Below are positions 1 through 6,914 of a DNA stretch of 11,746 nucleotides, piece by piece. The DNA is from WTAW01 sp050124775. Its GTDB lineage: Bacteria > Acidobacteriota > Aminicenantia > Aminicenantales > Aminicenantaceae. A model generated the notes under the pieces. It was not told the origin of the DNA and did not search any database. It worked only from the letters and a program-made list of their open reading frames with translations. The position numbers and the translations under genes were made by a program. Numbering within the stretch: the first letter of the stretch is position 1; the number at the start of each line of letters is the position of its first letter. The stretch lies in assembly GCA_050124775.1 (NCBI GenBank), contig JASFEP010000106.1:1-11746 (forward strand), given 5' to 3'.

Positions 1-12
1 TTTTCTATTCAA

Positions 13-729
13 ATGGGAACATCTGTATTTTACCATCGCTCAACTGGCGTATTTGCCTTCCTGACCGCTCTCTCATATTGGGCGATAGGTGCTACGCATT
101 TCCTTATGCCGAAGGCTCAGCTCCATTTTGCTTCAGGGATCTCGGCTGAGTTCTTCACATCGCTCGCAAATACATCAGAAGCTTTTCAGATCCATTACTG
201 GAGTTTTGCCATCTTATCGATCCTCTTATTGGCTGTGATCCTCGGATTGAAGAATATCCTCCGTACCGAAAAAAGCCTGTGGCTTCGATTCACTGAAGCC
301 TTGGCGATTATCGGTTGCGCTGTTACGGCACTCAATTTTATTTTAATGAAGAATTATGCCCTTCGGATGGCCAACCAATTCCAGACTCTTGACACATCCG
401 CTCAAGAAACGATCCTTTCAATCGGCCTGCCACATCTCGATCCGGAAGGATTGTTCGGATCCTGTTTTCTTGGCCTTTGGTTAGGAACAGTGATTCTGTT
501 CCTGTATAAAGTTAACCTGATCCCTGCTGGAATGGCGATCCTCGGACTCGTGGGAGCTCTCCTTTATGAGCTGACATTTTTGGGTTCGCTTTTTCATGTG
601 CCCCTCCTCATAGATGTGTCTGTGGGTGTTGGAGGTGTGATCATAGCCCCCATTTTGCTCATCTGGCTGGGTGTTCGGTTGATTTCAATAGCCCCTGGAA
701 CACCCGCAGCCGACCTGAAAAGCCCATAA
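13..729 (+). CDS. Six-helix integral membrane protein of unknown function
   Basis: A 238-residue, strongly hydrophobic protein with about six predicted membrane helices, near residues 12-32, 61-79, 93-112, 148-166, 169-190 and 197-224. The loops are short, and a longer polar stretch lies at 113-147. I see no catalytic motif. Size and topology resemble DUF4386-type membrane proteins, but I cannot confirm that by eye. The ATG at 13 is the first in frame, but the four codons before it are also open and no ribosome binding site is visible in the 12 available bases, so the true start may lie outside the window. The first helix begins soon after this Met, which suggests that little is missing. The gene converges on the LuxR-type gene, with 51 bp between the two stop codons and no clear terminator hairpin there. 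The protein presumably sits in the cytoplasmic membrane; its function is unknown. Confidence 0.8.
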   Translation: MGTSVFYHRSTGVFAFLTALSYWAIGATHFLMPKAQLHFASGISAEFFTSLANTSEAFQIHYWSFAILSILLLAVILGLKNILRTEKSLWLRFTEALAIIGCAVTALNFILMKNYALRMANQFQTLDTSAQETILSIGLPHLDPEGLFGSCFLGLWLGTVILFLYKVNLIPAGMAILGLVGALLYELTFLGSLFHVPLLIDVSVGVGGVIIAPILLIWLGVRLISIAPGTPAADLKSP

Positions 730-780
730 ATAAGTGAATTCGATCTCATTCCACGCAATAATAAGACTTCGATCGCGCTT

Positions 781-1743
781 TTAAGACAGTTGAAGATCAT
801 TGATTAACTTCACTAATTGAGTGCGGTTCTTCACACCCGTTTTCTGGAAGATCTTGTAATTGTGGTCTTTGACCGTATCGACCGAGATATAAAGCTCGTC
901 GGCGATCTCCCTGTTCGTCTTCCCCAAACAGATCAGATCTATCACTTCCATTTCACGCTTCGTGATATTGTATTTGTTTTTGAGGTCATCGGATTTGAGG
1001 CTTTTCGCGCTCGAATCGGGCGCCTCGAATTTAGAAAGTTTGGGCGCGTATTTATATCCCCACCATGCTGCCAATAAGTTAAAGGAAATCAAAGTCAAAT
1101 AGATCATCGACCGCTCAAGGATAAAATTGACGTTTCCTAAGCTCGATCCGATGACCAATTTAATAGTTCCCACGGCCATCGGAAAAATGATGATCGCACT
1201 CAGGATGGTCATAGCCTTTGTGTATTTGTTATCGGGAAGTAAGGAAGCGCGGTAGCGCAAATAGACCGCAGCCGCTATGACTGCAAGGAAGATCAACAGA
1301 TCCGTATAGACCATCAATTGATCGATAATATTCCGTCTGCCGAGAAGAGGAATCTCGACCCAGCCCAGAAACCATAACACCGATAGAGCTATTATGGTCT
1401 TGCGTGCGATCACAATGACCCTTTTGGCAACGGTTCGTCCCAGGATGTGTCGGATAAGGGAAAGCAGAGCGAAAAGCAGTCCGAACCTGATGATGAATAT
1501 GAGCGAAAGAACCACGAATTCAAACCAATATAATTCGTTCGGATCGGCGGGGGCAGGGAAAAAAGGTTTGAAATAATTGAAGATCAAAGAAGAAAACCAG
1601 ATGATGTTTAAAAACAGCACGCTGGCGAACAGATAATTCAAACGTTTATTCTTATGGATCCGGGACACAATCCCCAATCCAACGATGCCGATCACACTGG
1701 ATAAAAGCGTCAGCAACACACCTAAGGTGTATTCTCGATTCAT
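781..1743 (-). CDS. Membrane-bound LuxR-family transcriptional regulator (7 TM + HTH)
   Basis: This 320-residue protein has two parts. Residues 1-230 hold about seven hydrophobic segments (near 6-27, 36-56, 71-99, 113-134, 143-165, 177-200 and 208-229). After a short polar linker, residues about 258-318 form a LuxR/GerE helix-turn-helix: ITKREMEVIDL, then the G-x-T-N-R-E-I-A turn, the recognition stretch ISVDTVKDHNYKI, and TGVKNRTQLVKL. There is no receiver domain, so activation probably occurs through the membrane part and the DNA-binding domain may act while tethered to the membrane. This one-component layout is known among bacterial LuxR-type proteins; ligand and targets are unknown. No good ribosome binding site precedes the ATG, but a GATAAT-like -10 hexamer lies shortly upstream, so the transcript might have a very short leader. 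It is transcribed away from inverted-repeat copy 1. The DNA-binding call is firm; the signal is not identifiable. Confidence 0.9.
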   Translation of the reverse strand: MNREYTLGVLLTLLSSVIGIVGLGIVSRIHKNKRLNYLFASVLFLNIIWFSSLIFNYFKPFFPAPADPNELYWFEFVVLSLIFIIRFGLLFALLSLIRHILGRTVAKRVIVIARKTIIALSVLWFLGWVEIPLLGRRNIIDQLMVYTDLLIFLAVIAAAVYLRYRASLLPDNKYTKAMTILSAIIIFPMAVGTIKLVIGSSLGNVNFILERSMIYLTLISFNLLAAWWGYKYAPKLSKFEAPDSSAKSLKSDDLKNKYNITKREMEVIDLICLGKTNREIADELYISVDTVKDHNYKIFQKTGVKNRTQLVKLINDLQLS

Positions 1744-1807
1744 GAGACAAAATTATCATTTTCAACGATCTGAAGCAACTGTGAGTAAGCAGCCCCAGGA
1801 CTGTGAT

Positions 1808-1823
1808 GACATGAATTCATGTC
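1808..1823. promoter_or_regulatory. 16-bp perfect palindrome GACATGAATTCATGTC
   Basis: The sequence equals its own reverse complement over all 16 bases. It lies 8 bp outside the left core end of repeat copy 1 and between the two divergent genes. A related, less perfect ATGTGAATTCATGT occurs at 8663-8676, just outside the right core end of copy 2, so part of it may be the outermost section of the element's terminal repeat. A dimeric regulator site, for example for the LuxR-type protein next door, is the other possibility. The sequence does not decide between them. Confidence 0.4.
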
Positions 1824-1831
1824 GCGATAAG

Positions 1832-2032
1832 AGTGTCCTCATTGGTTGTTCGAAAACATGCTATGTAGGGAATGTTTCCCAGCCATATGCACGGGGTATG
1901 GGATTTGAATCGAATCGATCCATTCGAGGATGGAAAACCTATCGGTCAGCTCGGGGATCTGACCCTAAAGGGAAAGATACCGTGCCCGCTCAGCCCTTCT
2001 CACGGTGTTCTCCACCACACAATGAGGACACT
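1832..2032. repeat. MITE-like inverted-repeat element, copy 1 (201-bp core)
   Basis: The core starts with AGTGTCCTCATTG (1832-1844) and ends with the exact reverse complement CAATGAGGACACT (2020-2032). It shares 28 of 31 bases with copy 2 at its left end (1832-1862 versus 8503-8533) and 36 of 39 at its right end (1994-2032 versus 8614-8652), in the same orientation; the middles are diverged. Inside are small hairpins: GGGAA/TTCCC at 1868-1880, TCGAAT/ATTCGA at 1910-1927 and GGTCAG/CTGACC at 1944-1964. No transposase is encoded. Similarity extends some 20 bp beyond the left core, including GTCGC close to GAGTGTCCTC, so the true boundary may be wider. Terminal inverted repeats, small size and lack of coding capacity suggest a non-autonomous transposable element. 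A structured intergenic repeat or RNA is the alternative. Confidence 0.75.
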
Positions 2033-2243
2033 TGAGTATCATCCACGGATTTGGAGTTGTTTCCCTGTTGTGATCATTGTGTGCTCAATCGATATTCGAC
2101 CCACCCCACTAAAGTATGATTGTTTGAATACCCCACTTTTGTCTGATGCAATTTCATAGACAATGGGTTATTTTGAACGCGAAATCCAATGACCTCACTC
2201 AGGTGAAACCATTGAAAAAACAGAGAAGAAAAGGAGAACCGAG

Positions 2244-3578
2244 ATGAAACGTTTCGTCATTTTTTATCTGATCATCATTTTGCTTATGTTCTTTGTCCTG
2301 GCCTTTCCAGAAAACCGACCTGGAAATAAGCTCCTTCCCGACGATTTTGACACTCGAGTGTTCGAGCACGTCGTTCATTTAGCTGAATTGGGCCACAGGC
2401 AGGTGGGCACGGAGAACGACAGGTGTGCCATACAGTACATCGGCGACAGGTTCGAAGATATGGGCCTCGATGTGGAGATCCAACCCTTTGAGTTCGAATC
2501 CTTTGAATACACAGACGTAACTCTTGAGATAGACGAAAAACGGTTCGATGTTGTGGGGCTCGGATTCGATCCCTATAAAAACAAAAGGTCTTATGAAGGG
2601 AAAGCTCTACCCATCGATCTTAACAACTCACAGATACCTTTCACCCAAGACGAAATAGAAGGGAAGACTGTGATCACCAATAACTGGAAGGGCCACTTTC
2701 AGTTGTTAAGGTTCAAGCCCGAACTCATAGTCTATCTCGATCCAAAGGATTTTGATCAAATGAAGTCTCAAGGTGAATCCACATTCCGGTTGAGTATCGA
2801 AGGACGATATAAAAAGTATCGTTCGGCCAATATTATCGGCATTGTCGGAAATGGAGGTTTCTCATCAGATGAGAAATCTTCTTCAAAAGAGTTCTTAATA
2901 ACAGCACATCTCGACACCTATAGACAGAACAATCCCGGAGCTAGCGATAATGCCTCAGGCATCGGTATATTGTTGGAAGTGGCCCGCCACTTCAAAAAGA
3001 TCGAGGACGAGCTCGATTGTATCGTGAAGTTTATTGCTTTTGGTGCTGAGGAGATCGGAATTTTCGGCTCGCGGAATTATCTCGATACGAACACAGAATC
3101 ACTCCGACAGTGTGAACTCCTGTTCAATATCGATGATGTCGGTGGCAATGGAAATGTTCTTGTCGAGATGACGGGTGGTGTCAGAGGGATTCCCGTAACA
3201 AAATGTCTAACCCAAATACCCGAAGCGGTTAAAACACATTCCTGGGAGGGAGTGGAAAGCCACTGGCGGATGTTGGCGGACGACAATCTGATGAGGATAT
3301 TCGCTGCGTCCAATCATCCCGATTGGCTAGTGGATGTTATAACTAAGTCCGTTGAAGAGCTTGGTTATGATATCCAGCCCACAGGAACCCAGGGCTCCGA
3401 TCAGCTGGCCTTTGCCCAGGCCGGCATCGTCACCTCTGGTATCGGGATCATCAGCGGGTTTTCGCACACGCCACAAGACACTCCGGAAAAGATCAACAAG
3501 AAAAGTCTTAGAGTAGCGGGTGACATAACCACCCACGTTGTTTTGAGCGCCATAGAAAGATTGAGCGAAAACCGCTAA
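2244..3578 (+). CDS. M28-family zinc metallopeptidase, exported or membrane-anchored
   Basis: A 444-residue protein with a short basic N-terminus and a hydrophobic segment at residues 5-21, acting as a signal peptide or anchor, so the catalytic part should be outside the cytoplasm. The M28 co-catalytic zinc site is complete: H222 and D224 (AHLD), bridging D235 (GASDNASG), E269-E270 (FGAEE), D297 (FNIDD) and H408 (GFSHT). The family comprises aminopeptidases and carboxypeptidases that trim peptides or dipeptides. Residues about 95-170 form a beta-rich stretch that may be a PA-like insert before the catalytic core. AAGGAG at 2231-2236 precedes the ATG at good spacing and supports this start. 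The gene stands alone on its strand and converges on the amidohydrolase. Exact substrate unknown; a role in peptide scavenging is inferred from the nearby substrate-binding protein. The family call is secure. Confidence 0.93.
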   Translation: MKRFVIFYLIIILLMFFVLAFPENRPGNKLLPDDFDTRVFEHVVHLAELGHRQVGTENDRCAIQYIGDRFEDMGLDVEIQPFEFESFEYTDVTLEIDEKRFDVVGLGFDPYKNKRSYEGKALPIDLNNSQIPFTQDEIEGKTVITNNWKGHFQLLRFKPELIVYLDPKDFDQMKSQGESTFRLSIEGRYKKYRSANIIGIVGNGGFSSDEKSSSKEFLITAHLDTYRQNNPGASDNASGIGILLEVARHFKKIEDELDCIVKFIAFGAEEIGIFGSRNYLDTNTESLRQCELLFNIDDVGGNGNVLVEMTGGVRGIPVTKCLTQIPEAVKTHSWEGVESHWRMLADDNLMRIFAASNHPDWLVDVITKSVEELGYDIQPTGTQGSDQLAFAQAGIVTSGIGIISGFSHTPQDTPEKINKKSLRVAGDITTHVVLSAIERLSENR

Positions 3579-3637
3579 TAGTTTTGAATCTCGCAGCGAA
3601 ATCTTCGGACGAATTTATAATCATCGATGGTGATCTC

Positions 3638-5185
3638 TTATATGCGATAGGGGACTTTACTTTCCCAGGCGTGCTTCTGTTCGGGATGTTCCTTGAAAAA
3701 TTTATCGATGATGTATTCGACCCGGTCTTGGGCCGCATCCAATGTCTCAACCATATCGATGGTCGTCAATTGGCTGTTTCGTTTCAGAAAACGACCATCC
3801 ACCAAAACATTGTCTATGTCATGGCTTGAGCCGTAAAGCACAAAGCTCGTTATCGGATCGCGGGTTGGTGTCAGATAAGGATTGTTTAAATCCGCCGTGA
3901 TGATATCCGCTTTTTTCCCAACTTCCAATGAGCCGATCTCCTTGTCCATGCCGATGGCTTTTGCTCCACCTATGGTAGCGAGTTCTAATAAATCGTAAAA
4001 AGTCAATCGTCTGGTGCGCCTGATGGTTGAATCTGTCTTGTCATTCTCTATGAATCGGGCTCGAATGGACTGTCCCCGCAGATTTTTTCTCAATAAAGGA
4101 ATCATGTCGTGATGGTAATCATCGGTGCCCAATCCGACCTGTATTCCCATATCTAGCCATCGCAGTAAAGGATTTTCGACAGAATGACAATGCAGGATGT
4201 TCATTCCTGATTTATGAATAAGCTGAAGGTCAGCTTCGGTGATGTGGTCGCAATGAACTCCAGTGAGTTTTTCGTTGAGGATCCCCATTTCTGAGAGAAG
4301 TCGAGTGGATGTTTTGCCATAAAGCTTCTGGACTTGCTTGACTTCCCTTTTTGTCTGAGAGAGATGTGTGGTTATGCGGAGATTATATGTCTCAGCAAAA
4401 TCACGGACTTTTTCGTAGATTTCCGGCAGCACCAGATCAGCTGCCTTAGGACACATACATGTCGTGATGCGCCCCTCTGCCTTGTCCTGCCAATTTTGAT
4501 AAAGGTCCACAGCTCGTTGGAAGGCAGCTTCACCTTTTTCCGGAAGATATTTATAAATGCCATCTTTGAGGGCATTCAAATCGACCTGCTCTATGTCGGC
4601 GGCAAGAACACATCGATTTCCAGCTTTTTCTACGGCTTTGGCGAATCCGTGAGGATAGGTATAGATGACCAATGAAGTCGTGCATCCTCCATAGATGAGT
4701 TCGGCGCAGGAGGAAGCACCCAGTGTATCCATATCCTCGGGTGTTCGATACCCTTCAAGGGGAAGATTCACTTTGTAAAAATCGCCGATGAGTTCATACA
4801 CGCCACGAAAATATTGCTGAAGATGGGCATGGGCATTGACAAATCCCGGCAGAACAAGTTTTTGGGAGCCGTCTAGGATGAGATCGGGCTTCGTTCGCGA
4901 CTTCAGTCGTTCACCGACCTCGGCTATCTTGCCCTCTTTTATTAACACCTTTCCCTTGGGATAGATTGATCTCTTTTCATCCATGGTGATAATAAAACCG
5001 TTTTCAATGAGGATTGTGTTGGGTCGAATTGGCGATTCTGAAACGCTATCCAAATTCCCAAGAGAGACTTTTGAATCTTTGGGTTGAGTGTGGGCCGGCA
5101 AACATGCAGCCATTGTTCCAACGATAGCTGCCATTGAACGGCCGATAAAAGTCCGTCGATCGCGGTCAAAGTCCGGTGAATTCAT
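3638..5185 (-). CDS. Exported amidohydrolase of the cytosine/SAH-deaminase-like group
   Basis: A 515-residue metal-dependent hydrolase. The N-terminus has a twin-arginine signal (DRDRRTFIG, R10-R11) followed by a hydrophobic stretch to about residue 34. An Ala-Ala-Cys at 26-28 could make it a Tat-exported lipoprotein. The amidohydrolase barrel shows H119 and H121 (NAHAHL), H274 (THLS), H311/H314 (GVHCDH) and metal-site D355 (GLGTDD). The small beta-sandwich is formed by residues about 56-110 and 410-470, with the usual EVGKKADI and VLVDGRF elements. Relatives deaminate or dechlorinate nucleobase-like and triazine rings. In those deaminases the histidine at 274 is normally followed by a catalytic Glu three residues on; here that position is Gln277, so deaminase activity is doubtful. 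AAGGAG lies upstream of the ATG. It follows the substrate-binding protein gene by 89 bp and is probably cotranscribed. Substrate unknown. Confidence 0.9.
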   Translation of the reverse strand: MNSPDFDRDRRTFIGRSMAAIVGTMAACLPAHTQPKDSKVSLGNLDSVSESPIRPNTILIENGFIITMDEKRSIYPKGKVLIKEGKIAEVGERLKSRTKPDLILDGSQKLVLPGFVNAHAHLQQYFRGVYELIGDFYKVNLPLEGYRTPEDMDTLGASSCAELIYGGCTTSLVIYTYPHGFAKAVEKAGNRCVLAADIEQVDLNALKDGIYKYLPEKGEAAFQRAVDLYQNWQDKAEGRITTCMCPKAADLVLPEIYEKVRDFAETYNLRITTHLSQTKREVKQVQKLYGKTSTRLLSEMGILNEKLTGVHCDHITEADLQLIHKSGMNILHCHSVENPLLRWLDMGIQVGLGTDDYHHDMIPLLRKNLRGQSIRARFIENDKTDSTIRRTRRLTFYDLLELATIGGAKAIGMDKEIGSLEVGKKADIITADLNNPYLTPTRDPITSFVLYGSSHDIDNVLVDGRFLKRNSQLTTIDMVETLDAAQDRVEYIIDKFFKEHPEQKHAWESKVPYRI

Positions 5186-5274
5186 TGGGGACTCCTTTCC
5201 CTATTGTATGCGTCTCCTACTCCACCTTGAAATTAGGATAAAGGGGATTGGTCTCGATTCATGAATGATCCAGG

Positions 5275-6804
5275 TCAGTTAAATAGAAGCAAGCCGTCCA
5301 TTCTGAGTTTCCAGTCTTTCATGGTCGATCTGACGCCCCAGTAACGTGTTGGCCTGTAAAGAAATATCCAAGGGGCATCATCCCGAATTTTGGTGTATAT
5401 TTGCCGATAAATCTTCTGTCTTTCACTGTCATCGAATGTGACCTCAGTTTTTTCGATCAGCAAATTCACCTCTTTGTTTTCATACCCTTGCCACCAGGGT
5501 CCTCGGAGTGTCGACTGGATTTTCTCCCGCAGTACACGATAAGTGCTTCGCGGGCTCGAGTCAAAACAGCATGCATCGTTAATTTTTTTATCTCGCACCA
5601 TTTCGGAGTATGCTGCTCGGTCTTTATGCTCGATCACCTTGACGGATATTCCAATCTGTCTGTACTGTTCCGCCATGATCTGTGCAAGCTGTGGCGCTTC
5701 ATCGGGCATCACCGAAGGGATGTCCAAAACCAGTTCCAGCCCATCACTGTATCCTGCCGCAGCCAGAAGGCTGCGGGCTTTCTCTGGGTCATAAGGATAG
5801 ACCGGCGTCTCAGGATCGTAGCCAAAGTGATGTGGCGTCAAGTAGCCGTTCAGTCGTGTTGCCGCTCCCTGTTTTATTTTTTTTATTATCGTGTCCATAT
5901 CCAAGGCATAGTTCAGCGCTTGACGGACGCGTCGATCCCTACATGGCCCCTTCTGAGCATTACACATGAAGATAATGCATAAACCGCTCTCAAGTTCGCG
6001 GATCTCGGCTTCCTCACTCTTCTTAATTTGCTCTGTGTCTTGAAGGCTTAATCCGGAAACGATATCTGCCCGGCCACCGAGAAGGGCTTTGGTGCGCTTC
6101 TCCGGATTTCTCTCAGCTATCCAGTGTATCTCTCTGTATTCCGGAGGCTTCCACCAGTATTCATCGTGTGCTTTGAGGATAGTGCTATTTTCAGTTTGTG
6201 TCATAATTTTATATGGCCCACTCCCCACATACTCATGTGGCAATTTGTGTAACTCACGTCTTGGGCTAATGGGCATGGCGTTCAAAAGATCTAAGAGATC
6301 AGCCATAGGTCTTTCGGTCGCTATCTGTACCTTTAAATCATCAATTGCCAAGATCTTGGCGGTTCCAAGATAACTGATGTAAACACCCTGGGTTCCAAAA
6401 GCTCCTCCTATAGCCGGATCCAACACCCGTCTCAGAGTAGCAACCACATCGTCTGCGCAAAGAATGTCGCCATTATGGAATTTTACACCGCTTCTGAGGT
6501 TGAATGTCCAAGTGCGGGCATCTTCCTCGACTTTCCACGACTCTGCCAAGGATGGTTGGTAGTTCCCTTCGTTGTCCAGCTTAATGAGGGCCTCATAAAC
6601 GGTAAATATAATACTTTGTCTGTTTGACGAATCACTGCAAATATGAGGATCTCCCAATGATACGGAAGATTGCATTATGGTAATTTTTTCCGGGTGGTTG
6701 GAAGAATTGGGATTCTGCTTACAATTATTAAGAAAAGCTGAGAGGAATAGGGATGAAGAAAAGGCAATAAAAAGTAATATTTTTCCGGAACATACTTTTT
6801 TCAT
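5275..6804 (-). CDS. ABC transporter substrate-binding protein, family 5 (peptide/opine type)
   Basis: A 509-residue extracytoplasmic solute-binding protein of the SBP_bac_5 (DppA/OppA) family, of normal length. The N-terminus is basic then hydrophobic (residues 8-25) and reaches Cys28, which probably carries lipid, although the lipobox LNNC is atypical at -1. Family signatures seen: WTFNLRSGVKFHNGD at 99-113, GSGPYKI at 194-200, the D-R-R-V-R-Q-A-L-N-Y-A-L-D segment near 290-302, and YDPEKARSLLAAAGY at 338-352. Such proteins capture oligopeptides, dipeptides, nickel chelates or opines for an ABC importer. No permease or ATPase gene is nearby, so it either uses a transporter encoded elsewhere or works as a receptor for the adjacent kinase (inference). 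GAGGAGA precedes the ATG at good spacing. It lies 110 bp downstream of the kinase gene, with no clear promoter between them. Confidence 0.93.
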   Translation of the reverse strand: MKKVCSGKILLFIAFSSSLFLSAFLNNCKQNPNSSNHPEKITIMQSSVSLGDPHICSDSSNRQSIIFTVYEALIKLDNEGNYQPSLAESWKVEEDARTWTFNLRSGVKFHNGDILCADDVVATLRRVLDPAIGGAFGTQGVYISYLGTAKILAIDDLKVQIATERPMADLLDLLNAMPISPRRELHKLPHEYVGSGPYKIMTQTENSTILKAHDEYWWKPPEYREIHWIAERNPEKRTKALLGGRADIVSGLSLQDTEQIKKSEEAEIRELESGLCIIFMCNAQKGPCRDRRVRQALNYALDMDTIIKKIKQGAATRLNGYLTPHHFGYDPETPVYPYDPEKARSLLAAAGYSDGLELVLDIPSVMPDEAPQLAQIMAEQYRQIGISVKVIEHKDRAAYSEMVRDKKINDACCFDSSPRSTYRVLREKIQSTLRGPWWQGYENKEVNLLIEKTEVTFDDSERQKIYRQIYTKIRDDAPWIFLYRPTRYWGVRSTMKDWKLRMDGLLLFN

Positions 6805-6914
6805 AAGACTTATCTCCTCTTATGGAATCCAATAAGCCATTCGAATTTCTGTCTAATCTGATCAAGCTTGGGCCTTAAAAAGAACTTAGCATAAATCTGT
6901 TGATTTTCGTAGTT

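Larger units (their letters stand above)
1744..2243. other. Gene-free divergent intergenic region with repeat copy 1
   Basis: This 500-bp stretch separates the LuxR-type gene (leftward) from the M28 peptidase gene (rightward) and must hold promoters for both. Its middle is the inverted-repeat element at about 1808-2040. Short open frames here have no ribosome binding site or recognisable product. To the right of the element, TTGAAT and TGCAAT hexamers 17 bp apart (about 2123-2151) make a weak candidate promoter for the peptidase. No RNA gene is recognised with confidence. Confidence 0.7.

Noticed and set aside
730..780. Bidirectional terminator between the convergent first two genes
   Set aside because: Apart from a short CGATCG palindrome there is no GC-rich stem and no clear T-run.
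1832..2032. CRISPR array or attachment site
   Set aside because: There are no regularly spaced direct repeats and no integrase or tRNA gene nearby.
1685..2159. Overlapping rightward open frames across the LuxR gene start and repeat copy 1
   Set aside because: They run through the inverted-repeat element, have no ribosome binding site and give low-complexity, unrecognisable products.
3605..3640. Imperfect inverted repeat ATCATCGATGGTGAT between convergent genes, as a terminator
   Set aside because: The stem is only about six pairs with a wobble, and no T-run follows on either strand.
5401..5982. Open frame of 193 codons opposite the substrate-binding protein gene
   Set aside because: It lies wholly antisense to a gene with clear family motifs and has no recognisable domain or convincing ribosome binding site.
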